Assembly (NCBI RefSeq): GCF_900102545.1
Contig: NZ_FNBN01000004.1
Span: forward strand, 484,680-548,679
Reading direction: 5' to 3'
Source of the DNA: Chitinophaga filiformis
GTDB taxonomy: Bacteria > Bacteroidota > Bacteroidia > Chitinophagales > Chitinophagaceae
Length of the DNA: 64,000 bases
Program-made: the position numbers and the translations under genes
The notes under the pieces: model-generated
Database searches by the model: none
Told to the model about the DNA's origin: nothing
What the model saw: only the letters and a program-made list of their open reading frames with translations
Shown here: positions 44,839 through 53,771 of the stretch, in pieces
Position numbering within the stretch: position 1 is the stretch's first letter
How the letters are laid out: each line of letters begins with the position of its first letter

Positions 44839-46353
44839 TCACTTCGCTATCCAGGGGCGCGTATTCAGGTCATCCGCACCCTGGCGGGTAACGGCTGTAT
44901 TACGGTTAGTCCCGTTCAAGGATTGCTCTTTCTGAGGGTAAATAAATCTTACCGGCACCTTGCCGTTATTCAGGTTAGACGGTCCGGGCACGATCTCCGG
45001 CATACCGGTACGTTTCCAGTCAAACCAGGCTTCCAATCCATTGAAGTAATAAGCGATCCATTTCTGTAATGCGATCTTAGCCAGCTTCTCTGCCTGAGTA
45101 CCAGTATAGGCAACAGCAGTCTGCGTCAGGTAATTTGCCGGCATCGTTACATCAATACCATATTGAGATGGCACGATGTTCTTCCAATAGTTAAAGTTGG
45201 CAGTGATCCCATTGGCATAATAAGTAGCCGCATCGCCAGTGGAGATCATGTTACGCTCCCTTGCTTCCGCCAGGGTGAATTGCAATTCCGCATAAGTCAT
45301 GAGTAAGGCTCTTGGAGCTGCGGGGTCTGGTGGGGCCTGACCGATGTCATTACATACCAGGCAGGCAAAAGTATAACCTACCCTGGATACGCCCTGTACA
45401 CCGCCATTATATTTCAACGCATCAGCGTCGTTTAAGCCATTCGGAATACCGGATATTACCGGCGTACCATCAGCTACAGACTTCTGTGTCGGACGACCAA
45501 ACACTTTCAATCGCGGATCACCCAGTGTTGTCAGACGGTCAACCAGCGTCTTACTCACCCTGAACTCATCAAATGAACCTACACGGGCAGTATACATCGG
45601 CCATTGGTTAGGGGCGGCAGACAGGTATTTTAGTTCCGCATTGTCTTCATTACCGGTGAATACAGGATAAGTAGTAGCATCCGCAAGAATAGCAGCCATC
45701 TCCGCACTCACATCCTTCTGTTTTGACAAACGCAGCAGATAACGCAGACGCAGGGAATTCGCCAGCTTACGCCATCTCAGGATAGCAATAGCACCACCAC
45801 CATACAGGATATCTCCATCGAGATTAGGCGTCGCTTTAGCTAAAACAGTATTCGCAGTCCGCAGGTCTTTCAGGATACCTGCATAGATGTCTTCCTGCTT
45901 GTCATACTCCGGCTGATAAACACCTTCCAGCTTCGCTCTTCCTGCCTGTGAATAAGGTACATCACCATAAGCATCTGTTGCCTGGGCAAACATCCAGGAC
46001 TTCAATACCAGAGAAACTCCCAGGTAAGGATTAGTAGAGTCAGTACCTACAGCAGTAAAGATGTTCTGCAGATTACGGTAGTTGTTATATACCACATCCC
46101 AGGTGCTGTTCTGCTCTCCCCAGAGGTAACGGTCTTCGTTCACAAACTGGATTTTCGCATGATGCTGTGCAACGATGTTGCCGATACCCCAGGCGGCATT
46201 CACCTGCTGGTTCATCATATTCCTGATCACACCGCTCAGCAGCAGATCAGGCGTTACATTGGTGGGGCTGTTTTCGTTAGTGTTCGTTTCACTAAAGTCC
46301 TGCGTGCAGGCGGATAAAAGGCCGGCTAGTAAAAATATCTTAAAGAATTTCAT
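44839..46353 (-). CDS. SusD-like outer-membrane lipoprotein (SusD-like_2 type)
   Basis: The 504-aa product has a lipoprotein signal (GLLSAC, C16), then FSETNTNENSPTNVTPDLLLSG typical of the SusD-like_2 group, helical repeats (SWMFAQATDAYGDVPYSQAGR) and the C-terminal region with LAEARERNMI and AYYFNGLEAWFDWKRTGMPEI. It is 19 bp downstream of its SusC partner. The substrate is unknown; this group is often paired with SusC proteins that lack an STN domain, as here. Confidence 0.93.
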   Translation of the reverse strand: MKFFKIFLLAGLLSACTQDFSETNTNENSPTNVTPDLLLSGVIRNMMNQQVNAAWGIGNIVAQHHAKIQFVNEDRYLWGEQNSTWDVVYNNYRNLQNIFTAVGTDSTNPYLGVSLVLKSWMFAQATDAYGDVPYSQAGRAKLEGVYQPEYDKQEDIYAGILKDLRTANTVLAKATPNLDGDILYGGGAIAILRWRKLANSLRLRYLLRLSKQKDVSAEMAAILADATTYPVFTGNEDNAELKYLSAAPNQWPMYTARVGSFDEFRVSKTLVDRLTTLGDPRLKVFGRPTQKSVADGTPVISGIPNGLNDADALKYNGGVQGVSRVGYTFACLVCNDIGQAPPDPAAPRALLMTYAELQFTLAEARERNMISTGDAATYYANGITANFNYWKNIVPSQYGIDVTMPANYLTQTAVAYTGTQAEKLAKIALQKWIAYYFNGLEAWFDWKRTGMPEIVPGPSNLNNGKVPVRFIYPQKEQSLNGTNRNTAVTRQGADDLNTRPWIAK

Positions 46354-46372
46354 AATTGCTTGTTTAGGATGA

Positions 46373-49300
46373 TCATAATTTGAAGCTCAGGTTCACACCG
46401 TAACTACGGCTGCTCGGTAAACTCATGTACTCAATACCTGGTAATGCAGTACCTCCGGAATAAGACATCACCTCAGGATCTACGTGTGGTACATTATCCC
46501 ACAGGAAGAGGTTACGACCTACCAGCGATACGTTCATACCCTTAATGATCCCCTTCTTGAAAGAACCCGGGAAGGAATAACCGATCTGCAGTTCACGCAG
46601 CTTCACAAAAGATGCATCATACATCACACCCTCCGCTATATTACGACCTCCGGTCCAGGCACTATGCCACTCACGTACTGCTACCTTGGTGGTATTCTGG
46701 ATGAAAGCACCGTCAGCAGTCTGCACTACACCATAACCAATTACACCATTACCTGGTTTGGTAATATCATAACCATCTGCACGGCCTTCCAGTGTTTCCT
46801 TGATGATACCGCCTTCACGACCCACGGTCTGCGTATGGGAATAAAGCTTACCACCATGACGGATATCGAACAGGGCACTCAGTCTTACACCTTTATAAGT
46901 GAAGCTGTTACCAACACCCATCAGCCAGTCAGGATTATAGTTACCCAGTCTGATTCTCTCTGTAGTCGCTACCGGACGACCATTCGCTGCAAATACCATC
47001 TGACCCGTGAACTTACCGCTCGGATCATAGTATGCCGCCTTAGGATCTGAGCTCTGTACTCTGGCGAAACCGATACCGTACAGATCACCCATACGCTCTC
47101 CTACCCTCGCTTCTACAGATACGCTCCTGTCAGCCATCACATAGTTCTTCAGACCATCAGTCAATTCCAGTACCTTACTACGGTTGGTGGAAAAATTCAC
47201 ATAAGCATCCCAGGCGAAGTTTTTAGTTTTCACCGGAGTGACATTCAGCATCACTTCCCAACCATGGTTACGGATAGAACCAGCATTGATCACACGTGTT
47301 TCGTAACCGCTGGTGTTGGATAAAGGAATATTCAGGATCTGGTTCTTGGTATTACTCTGATAGTAAGTCACATCCAGTCCAATCCTGTTCTGCCAGAAGC
47401 GGATGTCTGTACCAAATTCAAACGCAGAGCTGATCTCTGGTTTCAGGTTCAGGTTAGATAAACGGTTGGTCTCTTCATATACCTGATATGCACCATAAGG
47501 ATCGCTACGGTTGAAGGTCTGTGTAAACGCAAAAGGATCAGTATCATTACCTACCTGCGCGAAGCTGGCTCTTAGTTTAGCGAAGCTGATCACAGCAGGC
47601 AGTTTGATCATATCACTGATAATACCGCTCAACGCTACCGAAGAATAGAAATAAGAGTTCTGCTCACTTCCGAAAGCTTTCAGATCTTCTGGTAAGGTCA
47701 GAGCACTGCTCCAGTCATTACGACCGGTTACATCCAGGAAGAGTTTGTTCTTATAAGAAACACCTGCAGAACCGTACAAACTGTTGATACGTTTACCAAC
47801 ATTATTCTGGTTATTCACCAGCGCGATCCTGGAGTTGGTCAGGCGATAGATACCCGGCAGGTTTAATTGTCCTGCGATATCTTCATTGAAACGGGAGGTC
47901 TGACGCATCTGGTTACCACCCAGGGTAGCATTCACAGAGAAGTCGCTGTTGATCTCTTTGTTCGCAGTGAACAGGAAGTCGGTGTTACGCTCCTGGTTGA
48001 TGATGTTCACCTCGCGGTACTCGCCAAATGGGAAACGCTGAGTACTGAATGCCCTGCGGTATTCCCTGCGCTCGCTGCTCCAGTCGGTAGCAGTACGCAC
48101 CTGCAGATTCAGCCAGTTGGTGAGATCATATCTTAAGATGACATTACCAATTATACGGTCGTAAAACTGACCATTGGTATTCTGGTAAACAGTAAAATAC
48201 GGGTTATCGTGATAGTTATAGTTCCAGTTGTATTGCTGTTTGCCATCCAGACCATGCATCCAGAGACGTTTCAGATCGCTTACACGTACAGAAGCAGGTA
48301 ACCAGCAGTTGAACAGATACATAATGCTTTCTGTACCATAGCTGATAGAAGGACGGTTGTCACTTTCTCCCTTGATATAACTTACAAAAGCCCTTGCAGT
48401 GAATTTAGGCGTCAGGTGATAGCCAGCAGAAAAACTGGTAGTATGCCTGTCGAGGCCTGTATTAGGAACGATACCCTTCTGGTGCAGGTTGGTATAACTC
48501 AGACGGAAATCGCCGTTGTCATTACCACCTACCACGGCTACGTTATTGGTAATAGTATTCCCGGTTTGCAGGAAGTTCTTCAGATTATCATTGTCAGGCA
48601 GCCATGCAGAAGGCGTGATCACACTACCTGCCGGTGCATTCATATCACCACCGGTATAAGGAATAGCCTGGCCATTCAGGGTACGGGGAGAATTGAACTG
48701 CGGAAACAGCTGTCCTTTGAAAGCAGGTCCCCAGCCTTCGTCAGTACCATCAGATAAACCGGCGCCACCACCGTTTACAAAGGCGAAATCACCACCACTG
48801 GCGTTACCCTGACCATATGTTTTCTGGTATTCAGGCAGCTTCAGGGCTGATTCAAAAGTGGCATTGCTGTTCACTTCCACACCCATACCTTTCTGTTTCT
48901 TGCCTGATTTGGTTTTGATCATCACCACGCCATTCGCAGCGCGGGAACCATACAATGCCGCAGCAGCAGGGCCTTTCAGTACACTCATGCTTTCCACATC
49001 ATCCGGATTGATAAAGCTGGCGCCGTTACCGAAATCCACTTCCAGGTTGTTACTACCAGATCCGCCGTTGATGGCATTGCTGATAGGTACACCATCCACT
49101 ACATACAGTGGCTGGTTCTTGTTCAGGTCTACTGAACGCTCACCACGAACAGATACCCTGGCGGAACCACCTACTCCTGAAGGACTTCCAATCACAGTCA
49201 CACCAGCTACTTTACCAGCCAGCTGATTCACGATGTTGGATTCCCTGGCCACGGTCAGGTCTTCGCCTTTTACTTCCTGGATAGCGTATCCAAGCTTTTT

Positions 49301-49654
49301 ACGCTCTTTTTTGATACCCAGCGCAGTTACCACCACCTCTCCCAGTCCCCTGGTATCGGTGGCCAGTACGATGCTGGCAGCAGCGGAAGCTTTCACTTCC
49401 TGCGTAGTGAAGCCAATGCTACTAATAATAAGAATGTCGTCATTGCCGGCGGAGAGATTGAAATTACCGGCATTGTCTGTAATGGTCTTTCTGGCAGCAC
49501 CTTTTACTTGTACGGTAGCTCCAGGTAATGGTTGCCTGTCATCTCCGGATATTACTTTCCCGGTGATGACCTGCTGGGCCATCACTCCAAAGGAAAATAA
49601 AAGGAGGAAAATGCCTGCAAGAAATGTCTTCAGGCGCAGACTGGTTGCGGTCAT
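46373..49654 (-). CDS. SusC/RagA TonB-dependent transporter without STN domain
   Basis: The 1093-aa protein has a signal peptide (cleavage likely after VMA), a carboxypeptidase-regulatory-like domain (about 28-105; VITGKVISGDDRQPLPGATVQVKG region), a plug (about 115-235; VLKGPAAAALYGSRAANGVV) and a beta-barrel ending SYGVNLSFKL. No STN domain and no nearby sigma/FecR pair, so its regulation differs from the pair at 33 kb. It forms an operon with the SusD-like gene 19 bp downstream. Confidence 0.95.
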   Translation of the reverse strand: MTATSLRLKTFLAGIFLLLFSFGVMAQQVITGKVISGDDRQPLPGATVQVKGAARKTITDNAGNFNLSAGNDDILIISSIGFTTQEVKASAAASIVLATDTRGLGEVVVTALGIKKERKKLGYAIQEVKGEDLTVARESNIVNQLAGKVAGVTVIGSPSGVGGSARVSVRGERSVDLNKNQPLYVVDGVPISNAINGGSGSNNLEVDFGNGASFINPDDVESMSVLKGPAAAALYGSRAANGVVMIKTKSGKKQKGMGVEVNSNATFESALKLPEYQKTYGQGNASGGDFAFVNGGGAGLSDGTDEGWGPAFKGQLFPQFNSPRTLNGQAIPYTGGDMNAPAGSVITPSAWLPDNDNLKNFLQTGNTITNNVAVVGGNDNGDFRLSYTNLHQKGIVPNTGLDRHTTSFSAGYHLTPKFTARAFVSYIKGESDNRPSISYGTESIMYLFNCWLPASVRVSDLKRLWMHGLDGKQQYNWNYNYHDNPYFTVYQNTNGQFYDRIIGNVILRYDLTNWLNLQVRTATDWSSERREYRRAFSTQRFPFGEYREVNIINQERNTDFLFTANKEINSDFSVNATLGGNQMRQTSRFNEDIAGQLNLPGIYRLTNSRIALVNNQNNVGKRINSLYGSAGVSYKNKLFLDVTGRNDWSSALTLPEDLKAFGSEQNSYFYSSVALSGIISDMIKLPAVISFAKLRASFAQVGNDTDPFAFTQTFNRSDPYGAYQVYEETNRLSNLNLKPEISSAFEFGTDIRFWQNRIGLDVTYYQSNTKNQILNIPLSNTSGYETRVINAGSIRNHGWEVMLNVTPVKTKNFAWDAYVNFSTNRSKVLELTDGLKNYVMADRSVSVEARVGERMGDLYGIGFARVQSSDPKAAYYDPSGKFTGQMVFAANGRPVATTERIRLGNYNPDWLMGVGNSFTYKGVRLSALFDIRHGGKLYSHTQTVGREGGIIKETLEGRADGYDITKPGNGVIGYGVVQTADGAFIQNTTKVAVREWHSAWTGGRNIAEGVMYDASFVKLRELQIGYSFPGSFKKGIIKGMNVSLVGRNLFLWDNVPHVDPEVMSYSGGTALPGIEYMSLPSSRSYGVNLSFKL

Positions 49655-49744
49655 AGCAGAATATTAGGTTTAAGTAAGTTGTTATTCTGCTACGAAGATT
49701 ACAATCCAATCTTATCAAGGCTTTAACAAAGCGTTAACAATCAG

Positions 49745-50746
49745 TTAAATAAATCCCTTTTCCAGAGACAGGAAAACTTCACGGGGATTTAAGTGCTGCC
49801 ATAACATTGTATAAACCGCCTGAGCCACAGGCATGTAAGCGCCTACTTCCATGTTCATTTCAAATAAACATTTGCTGGCATAGTAACCTTCGGCGACCAT
49901 ATTCAGTTCTAATTGAGCGGCTTTCACGGAATAACCCTTACCGATCATATTGCCGAAGGTGCGGTTACGGCTGTGGAGGGAATAACAGGTTACCAGCAGA
50001 TCGCCCAGGTAGGCGCTGGCGTTGTAATTATGTGTACCTGCTTCTGTATGGTCTTTTCCATAGGCATCCAGGAACTGCTGCATTTCCCTGAAGCAGTTGG
50101 TAATATATACACTGAGGAAGTTATCGCCATATTCCAGGCCATGGGCAATACCTGCCCCCATCGCATAAATATTCTTCAGCACCGCTGCCAGTTGCACCCC
50201 TATTACGTCGCGGTTCACAATCGTTTGCAGGTAACTGTTAGTGAACATATCTGCTATGGCCTGTGCAGACTTTTCCTGCAAGCCTGAGAACGTCAGGTAA
50301 GACAGTTTTTCATTCGCCACTTCTTCCGCATGACAAGGTCCCGTAATCGCAAAATACTGTTCCAGGGGAAGATCGAACATCTCAGATAGATAATCATTGA
50401 TCAGCAGGTTACTGCCCGGCACAAGTCCTTTCACGGCTGAAACGACCTTCTTGCCCTTCAGCGCCTCCGGCGATAATTGCAGCATTACTTCTTCCAGGAA
50501 AGCAGAAGGCACTGCCAACACCAGTACATCACAGGCAGCTACCACCTGTTCCAGGTTGCTGCTCAGATCTACTAAAGTGGTATCAAAATATACTGAGGTG
50601 AGATAATGCCTGTTATGATGACGCAGCTGCATGTAACGGATCGTATCTTCATTCCTGATCCACCAGGAGATCCTGTTCCCATTATCCGTTAAAATCTTGG
50701 CTAACGCTGTCGCCCAACTGCCGCTGCCTATAATACCTGCTTTCAC
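49745..50746 (-). CDS. gpsA: NAD(P)+-dependent glycerol-3-phosphate dehydrogenase
   Basis: GpsA reduces dihydroxyacetone phosphate to sn-glycerol 3-phosphate for phospholipid synthesis. The 333-aa protein has the Rossmann start GIIGSGSWATALAKIL (4-19), conserved VSAVKGL with K106, GPCHAEEVA, and catalytic K191 in AAVLKNIYAMGAGIAHGL. Length is normal. A -7-like TTACTTTG lies about 20-27 bp upstream (50766-50773 on the - strand). It is a housekeeping gene transcribed alone. Confidence 0.95.
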   Translation of the reverse strand: MKAGIIGSGSWATALAKILTDNGNRISWWIRNEDTIRYMQLRHHNRHYLTSVYFDTTLVDLSSNLEQVVAACDVLVLAVPSAFLEEVMLQLSPEALKGKKVVSAVKGLVPGSNLLINDYLSEMFDLPLEQYFAITGPCHAEEVANEKLSYLTFSGLQEKSAQAIADMFTNSYLQTIVNRDVIGVQLAAVLKNIYAMGAGIAHGLEYGDNFLSVYITNCFREMQQFLDAYGKDHTEAGTHNYNASAYLGDLLVTCYSLHSRNRTFGNMIGKGYSVKAAQLELNMVAEGYYASKCLFEMNMEVGAYMPVAQAVYTMLWQHLNPREVFLSLEKGFI

Positions 50747-50907
50747 GTATCTATTTCTTTTTCCGCAAAGTAAGGAATTTACGGGCGAATATTACCATAT
50801 CGTTAAGCCGTTCCCGCCAATGGTTAAAATGCCCCGGCTGTGAAACTTATTCCCGTAGTCCCTCATTATCCCGGCACTATTCATTAAAAGACAACAATTG
50901 CGAACCT

Positions 50908-51924
50908 ATGAAGACGCTCCTCCACAAACTGAGCCTGCCAGCGCTCCTATTCGTGCTGGCATCCACGATCCTCGTTTCCTGTAGCAAAGAAGATGTACAG
51001 AAAATGAAACCCGAAACGCTCGGCGCCACACAGGCTGCTGCCGTAAACTTCAATGAAGAACTGGCTTACCGCTGGGCGCCTGTTCACTACCAGGACGTTG
51101 ACCAAACTGGCGATTACGCCGTTGGTGGTAAAGCCGACTATATCACCGCTATCAATTTCGACGGTGACTGGGTTGGTACCAACAACTGGAACAACATTGC
51201 AGGTAACTACGCCGCTGCAGCCAATGTATATTATTCAGTAGCTGAAACCAGCACACACTGGTTTATCAACTACGCGTTCTTCCACCCACGCGACTGGACA
51301 GATAACCCTTTCGGTTACTACCTGGACCAGCATGAGAACGACTTCGAAGGTATCGAGGTGGTGATCAGAAAAGACGGTTCTACCTATGGTGCCCTGCAGG
51401 CTATGGTAACCACTTTCCACAGAGATTTCTATAGCTACACCGTTTCCGGTAGCTCATGGCAGAACAACCACGAGACCAACGACGGTACCCTCACTATGGA
51501 AACTTACAACAACGAATCTCACCCTACTACCGGTCATGAAGCGAAAGGCCACGGTCTGAAGGCTTACCCATATGTGAACATCGTTGGCGATGGTATCCGC
51601 TATGTGCCAGGCCGCACTGCCGGTGTTCCAACCGGTCCGGACGACCGTAACGTATCCTACAAACTGGTCGACATTTTTGAAGCCGGTGGTTTATGGGAAC
51701 AGCGTAACAACACCCAGCTGTTTAACAGCCCTTCAGGCGGTCTGGTGAGCAGCTACGGCGATGGTGGCGCTAATGCTCCATGGGCATGGAATGACGGTGA
51801 TGATGGAGATGTTCAAAGCGGTGAGATCGCAACTGATCCTGCCAAGATGTTCAACATCTACTACAAGAACCTGGGTACGTTCGATCTGACCTATATCCGT
51901 AACCAGTACAAGGGATTAAACTGA
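50908..51924 (+). CDS. Secreted lipoprotein of unknown function
   Basis: The 338-aa product has a lipoprotein signal (ILVSC, C25). The body has many aromatic and charged motifs: RWAPVHYQDVDQTGDY, INFDGDW, THWFINYAFFHPRDW, HENDFEG and GHGLKAYPYVN. The clustered His, Glu and Asp residues (HPRDW, HENDFEG) could bind metal, but I do not recognise the family. Codon use is typical of the highly expressed genes in the window. The gene is followed by the phased repeat and hairpin at 52.0-52.1 kb. Confidence 0.8.
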   Translation: MKTLLHKLSLPALLFVLASTILVSCSKEDVQKMKPETLGATQAAAVNFNEELAYRWAPVHYQDVDQTGDYAVGGKADYITAINFDGDWVGTNNWNNIAGNYAAAANVYYSVAETSTHWFINYAFFHPRDWTDNPFGYYLDQHENDFEGIEVVIRKDGSTYGALQAMVTTFHRDFYSYTVSGSSWQNNHETNDGTLTMETYNNESHPTTGHEAKGHGLKAYPYVNIVGDGIRYVPGRTAGVPTGPDDRNVSYKLVDIFEAGGLWEQRNNTQLFNSPSGGLVSSYGDGGANAPWAWNDGDDGDVQSGEIATDPAKMFNIYYKNLGTFDLTYIRNQYKGLN

Positions 51925-51985
51925 TTCTAAACCGCTCGGGTAATTGAGGCTACTCATATATAAGCTGTAGGTAACCTACATATAC

Positions 51986-52064
51986 CCCATATATAACCCA
52001 TATCTCTATAAATATGGGTTATATATGGGTCATATATGGCTTATATATGGGTTATATATGGGTT
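51986..52064. repeat. 11-bp phased tandem repeat with 18-bp inverted repeat
   Basis: Five units of the type ATATATGGGTT run from 52010 to 52064 (52010, 52021, 52032, 52043, 52054). The first part is mirrored upstream: 51986-52003 and 52012-52029 are a perfect 18-bp inverted repeat around an 8-nt loop. The 11-bp period is close to one helical turn. Confidence 0.75.
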
Positions 52065-52095
52065 ATCTCACCGAATACGCTATGGTAGGGCCCTC

Positions 52096-52135
52096 ACAAA
52101 GAGTGTTTGAAAAGCTATAGATGTACACTCTTTGT
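52096..52135. terminator. 11-bp hairpin
   Basis: ACAAAGAGTGT at 52096-52106 pairs perfectly with ACACTCTTTGT at 52125-52135 over an 18-nt loop. It lies between the lipoprotein gene and the convergent GH92 remnant. There is no strong T-run, so its role as a terminator is uncertain. Confidence 0.4.
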
Positions 52136-52171
52136 TATCAGATAATTGTATAAATGCAGAATATCCTATAT

Positions 52172-52525
52172 CTATTGTTGGCGGCCAATTTCTGCGATAC
52201 ATTTGTTACCCAGCCCCTGTTTCTCATCCGGCTTATCGCCTGTCACGATTTCCAGTTTTCCACCACTCGTGATCTCTGCATGAGTGATCCAGTTACGGTC
52301 CGGTTTCTTGCGGTTCAACCATACTTCATGGATGTAGACATTCCGGTCGCTGAAATTCCTTACATGAACGGAGAAGGGTTTGCCGCCCAGCCATTGCCAT
52401 TCCATTGACTCAAACAGCGGCACATTAAGGTAGTATACCGGCGATCCTATACAGGCTGGGAAAATACCGGATACCAGCACAAACCAGGAAGACAAAGTAC
52501 CGGCATCGTCGTCATACAAAAGCAA
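52172..52525 (-). pseudogene. C-terminal remnant of a GH92 alpha-mannosidase
   Basis: The - strand frame reads YDDDAGTLSSWFVLVSGIFP, then GSPVYYLNVPLFES, GGKPFSVHVRNFSDRNVYI and WLNRKKP, matching the C-terminal part of GH92 exo-alpha-mannosidases (normally DDAGQMSAWY, PVCPGSPYY, GKxFxI and NGKP). Intact enzymes have about 700-1000 residues; only about 115 remain, with no signal peptide and no upstream part before the hairpin at 52548. The sequence is a decayed leftover, probably of a former glycan-use locus. Confidence 0.75.
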
Positions 52526-52547
52526 AAGCCCTAAATATATATAGCAC

Positions 52548-52587
52548 ACAGCCCGCATATAACAGTTAACTGTTACAGGCGGGCTGT
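52548..52587 (-). terminator. Nested hairpin terminator
   Basis: ACAGCCCGC at 52548-52556 pairs with GCGGGCTGT at 52579-52587; the loop holds the palindrome AACAGTTAACTGTT (52561-52574). It follows the stop of the Lys/Ala-rich gene on the - strand and is flanked by AT-rich sequence. Confidence 0.55.
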
Positions 52588-52627
52588 TAAATATATATTA
52601 TCAGTATTTGCTCCTGATGAGGTGTAT

Positions 52628-52909
52628 TTACTCGGCTGATTTTGTTGTAGCCTCGGCTTTAGCAGGTTTTGCTGGTTTGGTAGCTTTCTTGGCTACTTTC
52701 TTCTTGGCAATCGCTTTCTTTTTAGGTTTGTCTAACCCTTTGCTCAACAGTTTTGCAGCCTTCCTGATCCTGTTCCTGAACTTAGTATCTCCCAGTTCAG
52801 CTTTCAGGTCAGTTAATAAGAGGTCGAGTTTCTTTTCAATGGTGGTGCGTGCTTCTTTACGTGATGCTTTAGCGGGCTTTGCAGCCTTCGCGGTATCTGT
52901 ACTTGACAT
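52628..52909 (-). CDS. Small Lys/Ala-rich basic protein
   Basis: The 93-aa product has a helical middle (EKKLDLLLTDLKAELGDTKFRNRIRKAAKLL) and a C-terminal Lys/Ala/Pro tail (KKAIAKKKVAKKATKPAKPAK) resembling histone H1-like tails of bacterial nucleoid proteins. DNA or RNA binding is inferred from composition only. It has its own terminator at 52548-52587. Confidence 0.7.
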   Translation of the reverse strand: MSSTDTAKAAKPAKASRKEARTTIEKKLDLLLTDLKAELGDTKFRNRIRKAAKLLSKGLDKPKKKAIAKKKVAKKATKPAKPAKAEATTKSAE

Positions 52910-53122
52910 AGTCTTTAAGTCGTTATTTTATTTGATAACATAAATTTAATGTTAAATTAACACAGGCCAATGTTAAGTTTTTGCAGGTAGTGACGCAATC
53001 TCACAATATCCCGGTTGTCTATAATCGACAACGCGCCCTCCAATGTTAAGTCTTCATGATAATTTGACATCCCTCTTCCTCCATGCGGCTCCTTCTGCTA
53101 TTTTTAGCAGCCGCCAGGAAAT

Positions 53123-53677
53123 ATGACAACAGATCAACCCGAGACACTACCAGATATCCTTCACCTGGGAGAGTCGCCCGCCTTTGAAAGCCTTTTTAAC
53201 ACTTACTGGGAATCCCTATACCAGTATACAGCCCGTGTATTGTGCAGTGAGGCCGATGCACAGGACCTGATCCAGGATCTCTTTACAGATCTCTGGGAGA
53301 GAAGGCATACCCTGCGTATTACTTCCCACATCCGCTATTACCTGTTCAGCGCTGCCAGAAAGGCAATACTCCGTAAGTTCAGGGACGACGGGGTGAAGGA
53401 AAAACACCTGGAAAGGTTTGCGCAGTACAAAGAACAGGGTACTGAACTCACTATGAGCACTATCATTCACAAAGACATGATCGCCCAGTTACAGGATGAT
53501 CTGCAGGCACTTCCTGAAAAGGAACGGCAGGTATTTGCCTGGTCGCATTTTGATGAATTAAGCATCCGGGAGATTGCATCGAAGACGGGAACAGCTGAAC
53601 AAACCGTACGCAACCAGTTAAACAGCGCGTATCGGAAAGCGCGCCGGGTGATGAATAAACTATTGATTGTTCTATAG
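53123..53677 (+). CDS. ECF RNA polymerase sigma factor without adjacent anti-sigma
   Basis: The 184-aa protein has region 2 (about 25-95; TARVLCSEADAQDLIQDLFTDLWERR, HIRYYLFSAARKAILRKF) and region 4 (about 120-180; LPEKERQVFAWSHFDELSIREIASKTGTAEQTVRNQL). Unlike the sigma gene at 36.9 kb, it has no FecR gene downstream. The next gene is convergent. It may be controlled by an anti-sigma factor elsewhere or by its own expression. Confidence 0.92.
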   Translation: MTTDQPETLPDILHLGESPAFESLFNTYWESLYQYTARVLCSEADAQDLIQDLFTDLWERRHTLRITSHIRYYLFSAARKAILRKFRDDGVKEKHLERFAQYKEQGTELTMSTIIHKDMIAQLQDDLQALPEKERQVFAWSHFDELSIREIASKTGTAEQTVRNQLNSAYRKARRVMNKLLIVL

Positions 53678-53716
53678 ATCCTGTTATACCTATACCATTT
53701 AACCATTTACGAACAC

Positions 53717-53750
53717 AAAAAAAAGCGGCCCCGTTTCTACGAGGCCGCCC
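53717..53750 (-). terminator. Intrinsic terminator of the efflux operon
   Basis: On the - strand GGCCGC...GCGGCC arms (53725-53730 and 53743-53748, with an inner CGT/ACG pair) are followed by eight T. It ends the adaptor gene transcript. Confidence 0.8.
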
Positions 53751-53771
53751 TTTCTTTATGCTGGAATATCT

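Noticed and set aside
46484-49667. Several long + strand frames across the second SusC gene (up to 188 aa)
   Set aside because: The - strand encodes a full-length SusC with all domains; the + strand frames are by-products of its codon bias.
51986-52064. Short tandem repeats as a possible CRISPR or plasmid iteron origin
   Set aside because: Units of 11 bp are directly adjacent without spacers, and no replication initiator gene is nearby.
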